In this document: in pieces, positions 34,990 through 46,589 of the stretch
Layout: the number at the start of each line of letters is the position of its first letter
Position numbering within the stretch: the stretch's first letter is position 1
NCBI GenBank assembly: GCA_030015575.1
Contig: JASDDO010000024.1
Span: 221,856,996 to 221,920,995, forward strand
DNA length: 64,000 bases
Source: Agapanthus africanus
Lineage: Eukaryota > Streptophyta > Magnoliopsida > Asparagales > Amaryllidaceae
Direction of reading: 5' to 3'
Translations under genes and position numbers: made by a program
The notes under the pieces: model-generated
The model's input: only the letters and a program-made list of their open reading frames with translations
The model's database searches: none
What the model was told of the DNA's origin: nothing

Positions 34990-35520
34990 CGTTGTGCGCC
35001 TAGGTGCTGTGCGCTCAGGCGCTAGAGTGCCACGTGTCGGCACGTGGGCGCTCTGCGCTTGAGCGCTGGGCACTTGAGCGCAAGTGCGCCACGTGTCGGC
35101 ACGGGGGCGACTTGTGCTTGAGCGCCTGCGCTGGAGCGCCTGCGCGCCACGTGTCGGCACGGAGGAGACTTGCGCTCGAGCGCAAGTGCGTTACGTGTCG
35201 GCCCGGGGGCGATTTGCACCTGAGCGCTTGCGCTCGAGCGCAAGCGAGCCACGTGTCGGCGCGGGGGAGACTTGCGCTCGGGCGCTTGCGCTTGGGCGCA
35301 AGCACGCCACGTGTCGGCACCGGGGCGACTTGTGCTCGGGCGCTTGCGCTTGAGCGCAAGCGTGCCACGTGTCGGCACCGGGAAAACTTGCGCTCGGGCG
35401 CTTGCGCTTGAGCGCAAGCGCGCCACGTGTCGGCACGTGGGCGACTTGCGCTCGGGCACTTGCGCTTGAGCGCAAGCGCACCACGTGTCGGCATGCGGGC
35501 GCTCTGCGCTTGAGCGCCAG
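34990..35520 (-). repeat. GC-rich minisatellite with GCCACGTGTC, Tat-3 left LTR
   Basis: About ten units of 50-60 bp. Each has a palindrome of the type GCGCTTGAGCGCAAGCGC followed by GCCACGTGTCGGCACGK and GGGCGACTTGC. GCCACGTGTC is the plant ABRE/G-box consensus. The right LTR has a parallel array at 51960-52490 with unit-level differences. Confidence 0.85.
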
Positions 35521-35583
35521 CGAGAAAAAGAGGCTTTTAGCCTAAGAAACAGAAGCTACGCTCCAGAAAGGAAATATTTGTTG

Positions 35584-35584
<1 letters not shown>

Positions 35585-35622
<38 letters not shown>
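35585..35622. repeat. (TA)n microsatellite in Tat-3 left LTR
   Basis: About 18 TA units; the right LTR has only a few at 52547-52560, so it expanded after insertion. Confidence 0.85.
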
Positions 35623-35624
<2 letters not shown>

Positions 35625-35788
35625 ATGGAGTTAAAACTCCTAGGACATTTTGGCGCTGATGAAGAGGGTTCTTCTTCTTCCTCCTGTTGTTTGGCCGGAT
35701 CTTGAAGATCAAGAAGTAGGAGATTTTAAAAATCTCTCCTTTTTGAGATCTGATGGGAGATCTGAGTTCCCCTTTGTGGGTTTTGTGG

Positions 35789-38029
35789 TGTTGGAGATAG
35801 TGGCCTCAGAGTCGATTATTGGATCACAGGCACGTGATTGCAATGATTGAGGGAGGACCTATCCCGGTAGGACAGTCTTACTCGAGATGATAGTATGCTA
35901 TCTGGTTTACCTTTATCATCGTGCACTGCTTTAGGTGACCTGACATGTCGCTATTGCACGTTGATAGAGCCCCTAGGATTCTTGCTTGACTACCGGCAGT
36001 ATGAGGGCGATCATATACGTGGGAGCTGGTAGTCTATAAGCACATCCTTAAAAGGTCCCTAGTCGTAGGAGTTTCGAGACAGGGCATCGATACTCCAGAG
36101 TAGACTAGTGTATACAGTCGAGACCCCGACGAGGGGCGGTGGCCGGTCTCACAAGCCACTGGTGTCAGATGGTTCACCTAAGATGTATACAGGTGCTCAT
36201 TGGGTTATGAGTACACCGGACAGGACTCGCCGGGAACATGCTAGTTGGTCTTATACCTGACGTCAGATAGCAGTTCCCTGGTGACATGTGTACAGGTTAG
36301 TTCATCGACCTGGGGATCGTCATTTGTCTCGTGTGAGTTCCCACTGTACTTTGATTACTACCCTACCACGGCTCAAAGGAGTCGTGCAAACAGGTTTTAG
36401 TTGGGTACAGTCCCGAGCCACATGGAGGCAGTGAGCGGATCTTCGGGGGTTCGTCTCTCCCGGTATTGGGGGTGAGGTCGCGCTGTGTCTAGGAGAGCCA
36501 TTACACGAAGACCTTGGCCAAGGCAGGAGATTTACTGGTAGGTATTCCAGTAGTATCTCAGGGTGTTCTGGGCTACACTCCGACACGACTTGTACCGCTT
36601 TTGGGGGTCTGACTTTTACCAACCCCCTAGGCCCGCCATGCGATGCTCATAGACGAACGGACCGGACTATACGGATATTGTCACTGACAGGCTCAGTAGG
36701 GTGTCAGGATGAGTTCACTCATCGACGTCCCTTTTAGTCAATAGCTGGTGGCCCGTCACGTATTGGCTTATACCTCTGACGTGCTAGTGGTTAAATCCAC
36801 AGCCATAGTATTGACGAGTCTTTAGAGTCCACCACACTTTCAGTTACTCAAGCTTTCGGGCGAAACGTTGTAGAGGCCGTATGGAGATATGGCAGGGTCC
36901 GATCAGATACGTGCGGTATTGCACGGATCAGGATCGGACGGTTTGTACTAGTGGCCGTATGGTTATATGGCAGGGTTCGATCAGATACGTGCGGTATTGC
37001 ACGGATCAGGATCGGACGGATATTACTAGCCGGCTTTGGTTTAAGCCGGATCCTAGTATAGTACAGCGTAGATTTTGTCTCATTGCATTTGTATCCGGAC
37101 GGAATACAGATGCGGGTGTGTATGCACAGTATCGGGTTTTTCCTGTAATTTATTACGGGACCAGTTTTCTGGAGTTGCCAGTTTGCTTTCCGTTCCGGCC
37201 GGTTTTCCTTTGTTCTTTCCCGGCCGGACTTTTCCGATGGAGGGGGTTATTTGCAGTTTTGCAAATAACACTTTGTGGAGGACTTATTTGCATAAGGTTT
37301 GATATGATAAGCATCTTTGCTTTTCATGCATTTATGAGATTAGATTATATTTGAAATGAAGTGAGGTTTGATTTGAGTTTTGTGATAATTATGTTTCGAT
37401 GTGGTCACCCTCCTCCTTTTACTACCATCACCTCCCTTCATGCTTCATAAGTTTTGCTCCACCATTTTCTAAAGGAGAGGGGATTATTATTATGGTTGAG
37501 GAAAGAAAGAGAGAAGAAGAAAATAGAAGAAAATGAGAGCTTCATCTTCATCTTTGAGAGAGTAGCATTCTTGATCTCATTTTTGATGCTAGAAAAATGC
37601 AAGCACCATTTTTCTTACCTTGTTTCCTCCATCATCCACAAATGGCAACTAACCCCAAATGAGACTATGATTCTACACTACAATTCTACAGCAAATCTTG
37701 GACGCGTCGATTCGCCAGCTTCGCGCCCGAGTTGCCTCGGTATTGAGGTGGGAGCCCGTAAAAGTACCCGGCTTCGTGGTGCCCTTTCCGACGAGGAGGA
37801 GACGGACGGAGATCCCGCGAGGAGATCGGAGTGGAGATGAAGACCGGAGGACTCGGATCATTCGGTATATCTTTAACCCTTCTCTTGTTAGCTAGAATTA
37901 GTTTAATGGCATGATCCGGGGTTTAGTGCGCGGTGGTGCCGGTTTGCTAAGTCCGCAAAAATTAAAGTTTATCACCGTTTCCGCATTTGGCCGTCGGATT
38001 GACGGCCGGGGCGCCGCCGTGCACTTACA
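35789..38029 (+). mobile_element. C2 5' LTR (2241 bp)
   Basis: Contains a 77-78-bp tandem duplication (36875-37030) built around CGATCAGATACGTGCGGTAT. ORFs of up to 157 codons here also exist in the 3' LTR; I regard them as non-coding because they are repeat-driven and have no family. Confidence 0.88.
36875..37030. repeat. 77-78-bp tandem duplication in C2 LTR
   Basis: Two copies of GGCCGTATGG...GGATCGGACGG; also at 44804-44957 in the 3' LTR. Confidence 0.85.
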
Positions 38030-38030
38030 G

Positions 38031-38042
38031 TGGTATCAGAGC
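38031..38042 (+). other. C2 primer-binding site, tRNA-iMet
   Basis: TGGTATCAGAGC one base after the LTR end; perfect 12-base match to the usual plant initiator-Met site. Sets sense as +. Confidence 0.85.
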
Positions 38043-41000
38043 CTCGCCATTAACATAGTCTAGCTTGGTGTAATGTGTTTTGCATTTCCGATCGACCAAA
38101 ATTCCAAAATCTACATTTTAGTTCGCTTCAGTTTTCTGTTGAAAATTTTTGGTCTCGAAAAATTTTTCAGGTTGTCTTAGAATGATGTGCAGGGAAATAT
38201 AAGCATACGGAAAAAATTTGGTAGCATGAACTGTTCATACCACCGAGGAAGGGCGGCCAAACCCTTGCTGGGGCCGCGCTTCCGCCGCAATGTGAACAGT
38301 TCACCCCCCCAAAACTTTACAGTATGTTCCTGAGTAAGAAATGTGGTTTCTGGAATATTAAAATTGGGCCCAGGTTTTCTGTGAGTGCTGCAGTATTGGT
38401 TTGGGGCCCACTTGTTAATTTTTGGTCAATCGGAAAATCTTAAACACATTTTTCACAGTATTTACATTATATCTGCGACCGTGAATGTCACTCGATCGGT
38501 AAATCCGGTCTAACTGCTATAGCCCGGTTAGACGGATTTGCGAACGTGATTTTCACGTTGATGTTCTATGTTTATGCTGTGATGTTGCGGATCGGTCGTG
38601 GGGATAGCCTGGTTACAATGCTAGTACAGTTGTGGTGGTATTATGTACATTTGATATTGCGGGGCGAGCGTCCGACATGTGGACTGCCGTCACTGCCTGT
38701 TTGTATTATTATTTTGGGGCACGACCTGGTTGCGGTCGATGTACCCGTTGTATGTATATTTTACTTTCTGTACTAGGATTACCCCGCGGAGGGGTGCACG
38801 GATAGCCGGGTTCTAGAGGGCAACAAGCCCGCATCTCATGGCATTGAGACGGAGGGGGCTTCAGTCTGGGATTGGCGGGCTGTTTGCCGCACTCGTAGGG
38901 GGTACAGGTTGACCTAGGAGGGGTGCCCAAGTTGCCGGATTCCGTGGAGTGCTGGGTGGTCCATTCACGGAGCTGAAGGGGGCTGCCTCGCTTCAGGTTT
39001 TGGCGGGTAACTTGCCGCGCCCGTAGGGGTCTAGGTTTTCATTGCACAGGCTGTCCACACGACCAGGGGAACGTCGGGTTTCAGTAGTGGCTCTGTGAAA
39101 CCCGGGGATCCCAGATATCTGTATTGTTCTGTGATGCTGTACATTTCTGTGATGTTGCATTTCTTTTCACGCCTTGAGCGAAATATAATATATTGGTATA
39201 TATATTAGTAGATGTTGTATATGTTTTACATCCGCGCTAGTTCAGTCCCCGCTCTGCCGTTAGTAAGCTAACCTAACGGGTGATGACGGGACCCAGTGGC
39301 GAATGCGGATGGCATATACGTACGTCAGTATATTTTCGTTCTTTGTGGTGTGATCAATTGATGGGACTGCATTGATTCGGATCAATGCAAGTTAAACAAA
39401 CCTAATCTGATGTTGTTGGAACACTTTCAAAAAAGCTGTTATTGCAAGGACGTTCACTTTTGTTTTGCATCGTGATATTCAGTTGGAATATCCTGCTCCT
39501 CAGTCGACGAGGCAAGGGCCGAGATCCCTTCACCGGGAGTGACCCCTTGGACAGAAGTTTGCGTCAGGGCATTAACTTCACTATAGCCGATTACTTTTGC
39601 TTTGCATCGTGGTATTCATTTGGAATATCCTGCACCCCATTCTACGGGGAAAGAGCCGAGATCCCTTCACCGGGAGTGACCTCTTTAGTAAAGGTTTTCG
39701 TCACTATATTTTCTAAAAAGCTATCCGTTCCTTCAACGATATCAAGTTCACTACGTTAAAGGTTTTCGCCAGAAACCATTCGTAGCCCTCCGTCGTTTCA
39801 TATGGGTAGTCAATAGTATTCAAGCTGTGTTTGTTGGCCTTAGTCAAGGCACAGTGTTTGGTAGCTATTGGGTATTCATATGCTGCATAGATAGATGCGT
39901 TGGTTTGGGACAGTCGTATAGCCTTGTTGGCCTTAGTCAAGGGCTTGTACGGGTGGGTTCAAATCAACCTGGACAATGACGGGTAGAACTTGACATGTGA
40001 CTTATGATTTGTTGGCCTTAGTCAAGGTCATAAGAGCATGGGGCAGAAATCACATCGGGAGTTTCAAAAGTACTGAAACCTGCCAGATATGCGCATACCT
40101 TCTGGAGTGTGATACCGTGAGCGGATTCCGTCACGTTATCATGCGATGATAGTTGGATCCCGATTCCCACTGATGAGTTGGTTTACTCCTCGGGTGACCC
40201 CGACTAATTCTTCTTTCAGGTTTGGAGGAGAATTTGAGGTACAGTGGGAGGTTTCTTGATTAGAAAAAGTGATAACCATTCTGATCTAGGTTAGAGTGCA
40301 CACTGAGTGTTTCTTTTCTCTCTCTCTCTGGCAGCGACCATTGACCCGACCCTAGACTATGACTCAGTGACCAAGTTGACCGAACCTACTTAACACTGGC
40401 TTTTGGATTGTCCGAGTTGCTAACCTCATTGCCACTCCTGCTTTTACCCTTTTCTCCAGGACACCCCGTTTTACTACGAACGTCCACTTCCATTGGACAA
40501 AACCATCGTATGGTTAGATACGAACTCGAAAGAATTTATTCGAGGATGGTTTCAGGTTCTGGAGAAAACGGATAGGATTATTCAGTTGTCTTTTCCTTTT
40601 ACCCTCTCTCAGGTTACGAGTACTCCTTGGTTTAGGGGTAGTACACCTATTACGCAAATTGGATAGTCTTCTTCCAAACCTTAGGCTGGTGCCGACCGGT
40701 AGGGAATGAAGAAAACCAGTTAGCCTAAACGGTGTACAGAAGGTATTAAGTTTAGACAAAGCAAGGGATTAGTAAGAGGGCAAAGTAAATTGCGACTGCT
40801 ATTCACGACCAAACCAAGTATTTCTTCGCCAATCCTAAATCACCTTTGTATTTCTCCAGGACACTCCGTATCACTACGAAGATCCCATTTTATTGGATAA
40901 TCCATCGTATGGTTATATACGAACTCTAAAGGAACTCGTTCCAGTTCGGGGATGGATCCTGGTTCAGGAGAAATAGGAATTAAGTACATTCAGGTGTCTT

Positions 41001-43706
41001 TTATCTTCACCTTCTCTCGCGATGCGAGTGCTCCTAGGATTAGGACAGTACACCCTTTATGCTTATTGGATAGTCTTCTTCCAAACCATAGGCTGGTGCC
41101 GAACGGTAGGGAAGGAAGAAAACCATTTGGCCTAAAGGGGTGTACAGAAGGTAATGACTAAAGACATATGAAGGGATTTGGAGAGGTGGCAAAGAATTAT
41201 ACGGTTACAGTTGTGAATCTGGATAATGGATGAGGCATTACTAGGAATACCAGGATACCCCAACGAAACATTTCAATGTTTCAGTTTCACTGTGTACTGT
41301 TAATGGAAAACTGATTTCCCGATTAGACACTTACTCCAGGGTATGTATTTACCAGGTATGATTCTCACATCTGTATGGTTTTACAGATGATGAGTGGGAG
41401 TAAGTTATTGGGAATTGGGTGATCATCCTCATTATATCGGGATTCGTTGCAATCGGTGATATTTGAGGAGATCATCTGGGTTGTTTGCCGGTCGGCAAAT
41501 ATTTGGTTTTGAATATCCGCTGTTGTGCACCAATTTCAAATTGATATATCTGTACGTCTATTTTCATAGAGTGAGATATACCTTTTGATATTATGTCGAT
41601 GACATTTACCTATATCAGTGGATGGTTAGGTAAGGAGCATTAAACAGCGGTGTAATTCTTCTTAACCATAAGTACAGTTTTCAAACCTACGACACACAGT
41701 GAATGAGTTATAAGACTCAAGGGACTTATACAGAGTATTGTATGTTGTCCAGTGTCCATTAGGACAGAGGGGTTGGTCCTCATACTATATTCTGTTTACT
41801 TTTAATTTCTCTAGTTCTTAGACATGTGTTTCGTAGAAACACAGTGTCTAAGTTTTGAGGAGTTATAGGTATTTGAATGGAGTAGAGAACCAGGTGTAGC
41901 AAGTATCGGGATTCTTCAAGGTGATCGAAGATGTAGATACTTGTGTATGGTATTCAGTTGATAGTAATGATAAAGAGAAATTGCTTCTCTTTCAGGTTAC
42001 TCATAATTGGAAGCATTCCTAAGTTGAGTAACGCTGATCGGCCTCTCTCCATTTAGTTGACATGCACTGGAGACAGCTGCATGATTTGAATCTGGTTAAA
42101 TTAAATCGGTGCCTCTGGTTCTATATTGGATATAGAACAGTTCATATCTTAACGATGTTAAGGTACGGGGAGTTGTCCGGATTATGATTAAAACCAGACA
42201 CTAGACAACTCAAGGCACATTTCTGTAATGGCTGTTTGTGGGTTGACCCAGGCTATGACGAGGGTTGACTTTCTACCATCTGGCAGATCAATAGAAATAT
42301 TGTTCTAGACTCGCCACAGTTTTATTAAAAATGGATTTTTTTCAAAAACATTAGTGGGAGTATGGTAGAACTGGAAGTGATTCCAGAACCGCAAACGATT
42401 ACTGAAGATTTGATAAGGAACCTAAAGATTCAATCTGATTTGTCATTCCATTGGCCACTCCGCAGATAAGGTGGGTAACTTCAGGCACCCGAGAGGTACT
42501 CCGGTAGCCTCAAGGACGGTGACAGGGAAGTTCTTGTTTACCCACACTTGCCATTGTTGTTGTTCCAGGCTGCGAGACCCGGCAGGAGGATGAGTATAGC
42601 GTCTTTCTAAACTAGTTTTAGAAGTGCACGTCTATATGACTCTGGCAGAGGGTTGTCGTAGTCAGTGGGAGCAGCGGAAGCATTGGTGGATATCAGGCTT
42701 ATGTCTATTTATAGACTAAAGCAGATATAGCGGAGATAGATCATCTATTTCTGATGTGACAGTCATAGGTTTGACGTCATCAGAATAGGGGATGGATCTG
42801 TTGAGAAGGTAGTAGGAAGTGATATTCCTATACTACGATCGGTTATACTTTGGTCGTCACACAGTGGTTTCTCCACAAAGGACTTGGACATTATATCAGA
42901 CATACTGGTTACTAGATCTATGGTTTTAGATCTAGATTTGGGTGGTTTCCTAATCTGGGTACCCTGACAGCATTCTATGAGTATTTAGAATGGACGACTC
43001 CTGGCACGGTAGTACACCTGCAGGTAATGGAGTCACCCTCTCTAAAGGTGTCTTATAGACTAAAGAGGAGAGGGATGTTCATGATTGGCAGATCACTTGC
43101 TTAGGCAATTGAGTCAATCATGAGATGTCAAGTACCACACCAGATGTTGTTCTTGCACTAGATGCAATAAGTTGATATTGATCCAATCCTGGAAAAACAG
43201 TCGGAAGCAGTTTTAGAACATAAGTGGATGTTCTAGGGATATGATAACGACAGCCTCATTCGGGAGACAGTTATCATTCCAGGCTTCCAAGGTGACATGG
43301 ACGACAAGGAGGTTGTCAGAGTTATAGTTATCCCTCTGATGAGGGGCAGTATTTTGGACAGATGGTCCAAGGTGATACTGAGGGTGGCATGGCGCAGGAT
43401 ACTGATTAAGTTCAGTTGACGATACAGTCTAAGAAGTTTGGATTTGGAGTTCATTTATAAGCTAGGTCCCATCAGACATCCATTCTAAGACAGGTATTGC
43501 TCATTTCGGGAGATGGTTTTTCTCCGCGAACATGAGATTTAGAGAGAAATAGAAAGAAACACCAGAGCGGATCCACTAACTGAGGCTATTCCTCGAACGC
43601 AATAGTTTCGCAAACGAGCTTTGTGAGACTGACTAGTAGAGGAGTTGGGTGTTCGGTATCACACGGGCTGTGAGTATGCGACATCGCAATAATTAGCCTT
43701 GAGTGC
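38043..43706 (+). other. C2 interior, decayed and internally duplicated
   Basis: Longest ORFs are only about 100 codons and have no family. Duplicated blocks: about 120 bp near 38776-39035; about 140 bp near 39445-39570 and 39585-39715; 'ttggccttagtcaagg' three times at 39835-40030; about 400 bp at 40455-40790 and 40855-41200. From about 43080 to 43640 the + strand gives fragments resembling the copia RNase H end in several frames, for example ADPLTEAIPRTQ near 43570. The interior is therefore a dead copia-type sequence. Confidence 0.65.
43460..43640 (+). pseudogene. C2 copia RNase H tail, remnant
   Basis: Frame pieces resemble the copia RNase H C-terminus: FREMV in place of LIREIV, then ADPLTEAIPRTQ and VEELGVRYH. 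It lies next to the polypurine tract, as the RNase H end does in an intact copia element. Several stops. Confidence 0.5.
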
Positions 43707-43716
43707 AAGTGGGAGA
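43707..43716 (+). other. C2 polypurine tract
   Basis: AAGTGGGAGA, two bases before the 3' LTR; typical copia. Confidence 0.75.
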
Positions 43717-43717
43717 T

Positions 43718-45958
43718 TGTTGGAGATAGTGCCCTCAGAGTCGATTATTGGATCACAGGCACGTGATTGCAATGATTGAGGGAGGACCTATCCCGGTAGG
43801 ACAGTCTTACTCGAGATGATAGTATGCTATCTGGTTTACCTTTATCATCGTGCACTGCTTTAGGTGACCTGACATGTCGCTATTGCACGTTGATAGAGCC
43901 CCTAGGATTCTTGCTTGACTACCGGCAGTATGAGGGCGATCATATACGTGGGAGCTGGTAGTCTATAAGCACATCCTTAAAAGGTCCCTAGTCGTAGGAG
44001 TTTCGAGACAGGGCATCGATACTCCAGAGTAGACTAGTGTATACAGTCGAGACCCCGACGAGGGGCGGTGTCCGGTCTCACAAGCCACTGGTGTCAGATG
44101 GTTCACCTAAGATGTATACAGGTGCTCATTGGGTTATGAGTACACCGGACAGGACTCGCCGGGAACATGCTAGTTGGTCTTATACCTGACGTCAGATAGC
44201 AGTTCCCTGGTGACATGTGTACAGGTTAGTTCATCGACCTGGGGATCGTCATTTGTCTCGTGTGAGTTCCCACTGTACTTTGATTACTACCCTACCACGG
44301 CTCAAAGGAGTCGTGCAAACAGGTTTTAGTTGGGTACAGTCCCGAGCCACATGGAGGCAGTGAGCGGATCTTCGGGGGTTCGTCTCTCCCGGTATTGGGG
44401 GTGAGGTCGCGCTGTGTCTAGGAGAGCCATTACACGAAGACCTTGGCCAAGGCAGGAGATTTACTGGTAGGTATTCCAGTAGTATCTCAGGGTGTTCTGG
44501 GCTACACTCCGACACGACTTGTACCGTTTTTGGGGGTCTGACTTTTACCAACCCCCTAGGCCCGCCATGCGATGCTCATAGACGAACGGACCGGACTATA
44601 CGGATATTGTCACTGACAGGCTCAGTAGGGTGTCAGGATGAGTTCACTCATCGACGTCCCTTTTAGTCAATAGCTGGTGGCCCGTCACGTATTGGCTTAT
44701 ACCTCTGACGTGCTAGTGGTTAAATCCACAGCCATAGTATTGACGAGTCTTTAGAGTCCACCACACTTTCAGTTACTCAAGCTTTCGGGCGAAACGCTGT
44801 AGAGGCCGTATGGAGATATGGCAGGGTCCGATCAGATACGTGCGGTATTGCACGGATCAGGATCGGACGGTTTGTACTAGTGGCCGTATGGTTATATGGC
44901 AGGGTTCGATCAGATACGTGCGGTATTGCACGGATCAGGATCGGACGGATATTACTAGCCGGCTTTGGTTTAAACCGGATCCTAGTATAGTACAGCGTAG
45001 ATTTTGTCTCATTGCATTTGTATCCGGACGGAATACAGATGCGGGTGTGTATGCACAGTATCGGGTTTTTCCTGTAATTTATTACGGGACCAGTTTTCTG
45101 GAGTTGCCAGTTTGCTTTCCGTTCCGGCCGGTTTTCCTTTGTTCTTTCCCGGCCGGACTTTTCCGATGGAGGGGGTTATTTGCAGTTTTGCAAATAACAC
45201 TTTGTGGAGGACTTATTTGCATAAGGTTTGATATGATAAGCATCTTTGCTTTTCATGCATTTATGAGATTAGATTAGATTTGAAATGAAGTGAGGTTTGA
45301 TTTGAGTTTTGTGATAATTATGTTTCGATGTGGTCACCCTCCTCCTTTTACTACCATCACCTCCCTTCATGCTTCATAAGTTTTGCTCCACCATTTTCTA
45401 AAGGAGAGGGGATTATTATTATGGTTGAGGAAAGAAAGAGAGAAGAAGAAAAGAGAAGAAAATGAGAGCTTCATCTTCATCTTTGAGAGAGTAGCATTCT
45501 TGATCTCATTTTTTATGCTAGAAAAATGCAAGCACCATTTTTCTTACCTTGTTTCCTCCATCATCCACAAATGGCAACTAACCCCAAATGAGACTATGAT
45601 TCTACACTACAATTCTACAGCAAATCTTGGACGCGTCGATTCGCCAGCTTCGCGCCCGAGTTGCCTCGGTATTGAGGTGGGAGCCCGTAAAAGTACCCGG
45701 CTTCGTGGTGCCCTTTCCGACGAGGAGGAGACGGACGGAGATCCCGCGAGGAGATCGGAGTGGAGATGAAGACCGGAGGACTCGGATCATTCGGTATATC
45801 TTTAACCCTTCTCTTGTTAGCTAGAATTATTTTAATGGCACGATCCGGGGTTTAGTGCGCGGTGGTGCCGGTTTGCTAAGTCCGCAAAAATTAAAGTTTA
45901 TCACCGTTTCCGCATTTGGCCGTCGGATTGACGGCCGGGGCGCCGCCGTGCACTTACA
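43718..45958 (+). mobile_element. C2 3' LTR (2241 bp)
   Basis: Nearly identical to the 5' LTR; differences seen, for example, at 43731, 44071, 44526, 44797, 44974, 45276, 45453, 45512, 45830 and 45841. Flanked on the right by tgtgg (45959-45963). Confidence 0.88.
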
Positions 45959-45963
45959 TGTGG

Positions 45964-46447
45964 TGGAAAACTACTTAGTTTTGAAAGAGAAAGAGTAAAA
46001 CTCTTGATTTAATTCAAAAGAAATGAGAAGGTTTAGAACCTTGGAGAAGGAGCAGGAGGCACAAAGAACCCTAGGTTTTTTTGAGGGGAATGAAGAGTTT
46101 TTTTTATTCATCATCATGTTGCCTTTTATAGGCTTACATATTTACATATAGCCCCCTTGGGCTTTACAAAAATGGCATTTTAGCCATCCCATGGCTCATG
46201 TGCCATTTCATTTTTGCACATAAGCCATGGGCTTACAAAATATTGGCTTTGTGCCCATTTTATTTACATTCATGCATAAACAATTACATAAAAATTATTT
46301 ATTACATGATTTTATTGTTGGCATGGGAAGGCTGGCTGCGGGCTCAACTTGGGCATGGGCCCGCTTGACCTGGGCTTGGGCCCACCTGGCTTGCGGTTGA
46401 CTTTGATTTTGACTTGGTCAACCGGGGTGTAAATTTTTACCCCAACA
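45964..46447 (-). mobile_element. Tat-3 3' LTR, second part
   Basis: Continues the split LTR; matches 52733-53211. Ends TTTTTACCCCAACA. TATA box (CTATAAAAGG on -) at 46122-46131. The U3 is therefore short, about 320 bp. Confidence 0.87.
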
Positions 46448-46460
46448 AATTGCCCCCCAT
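46448..46460 (-). other. Tat-3 polypurine tract
   Basis: On - reads ATGGGGGGCAATT directly before the 3' LTR, the usual Tat form. Confidence 0.8.
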
Positions 46461-46589
46461 CAATAAATGCACACAGCATATATGGGTCATGTGCATGAAA
46501 TTGATGGATCTTCTTTTGCGTGGAGGTGACTTGCTTTGGTTCCCATTTTTTGGGATGCACTGCCCTTTTTACGACATGGACGGTCGGCG

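Larger units (their letters stand above)
34478..35788 (-). mobile_element. Tat-3 3' LTR, first part
   Basis: TGTAGAGTGTTTTTCG...TTTTGTGG, matching 51433-52732. C2 interrupts it after tgtgg. It carries the GCCACGTGTC array (34990-35520) and, just before the array, a run of alternating Y/R (about 34895-34930). Confidence 0.87.
35789..45958 (+). mobile_element. C2: copia-type non-autonomous element with two LTRs, 10170 bp
   Basis: Two LTRs of exactly 2241 bp (35789-38029, 43718-45958), TGTTGGAGATAG...GTGCACTTACA, differ at only about ten positions that I could find. It has an iMet primer site (38031-38042), a polypurine tract AAGTGGGAGA (43707-43716) and a duplication tgtgg at 35784-35788 and 45959-45963. 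The interior has no long ORF. The insertion lies inside the Tat-3 LTR. Confidence 0.9.

Noticed and set aside
34756..35494. ORFs of up to 159 codons rich in RHVARLRSS-type repeats
   Set aside because: Driven by the GC-rich minisatellite in the Tat-3 LTR; the same is seen at 51757-52457. Frames differ between the two LTRs.
36881..37354. 157-codon ORF in the C2 5' LTR, present again at 44810-45277
   Set aside because: It lies in an LTR and begins with a 77-78-bp tandem duplication; the second copy is simply the other LTR. No known domain.
38031..38042. tRNA-Met gene
   Set aside because: Only the 12 bases of a primer site are present, not a tRNA.
38546..38776. Small ORF in C2 interior
   Set aside because: 76 codons, hydrophobic by chance, no start context or family.
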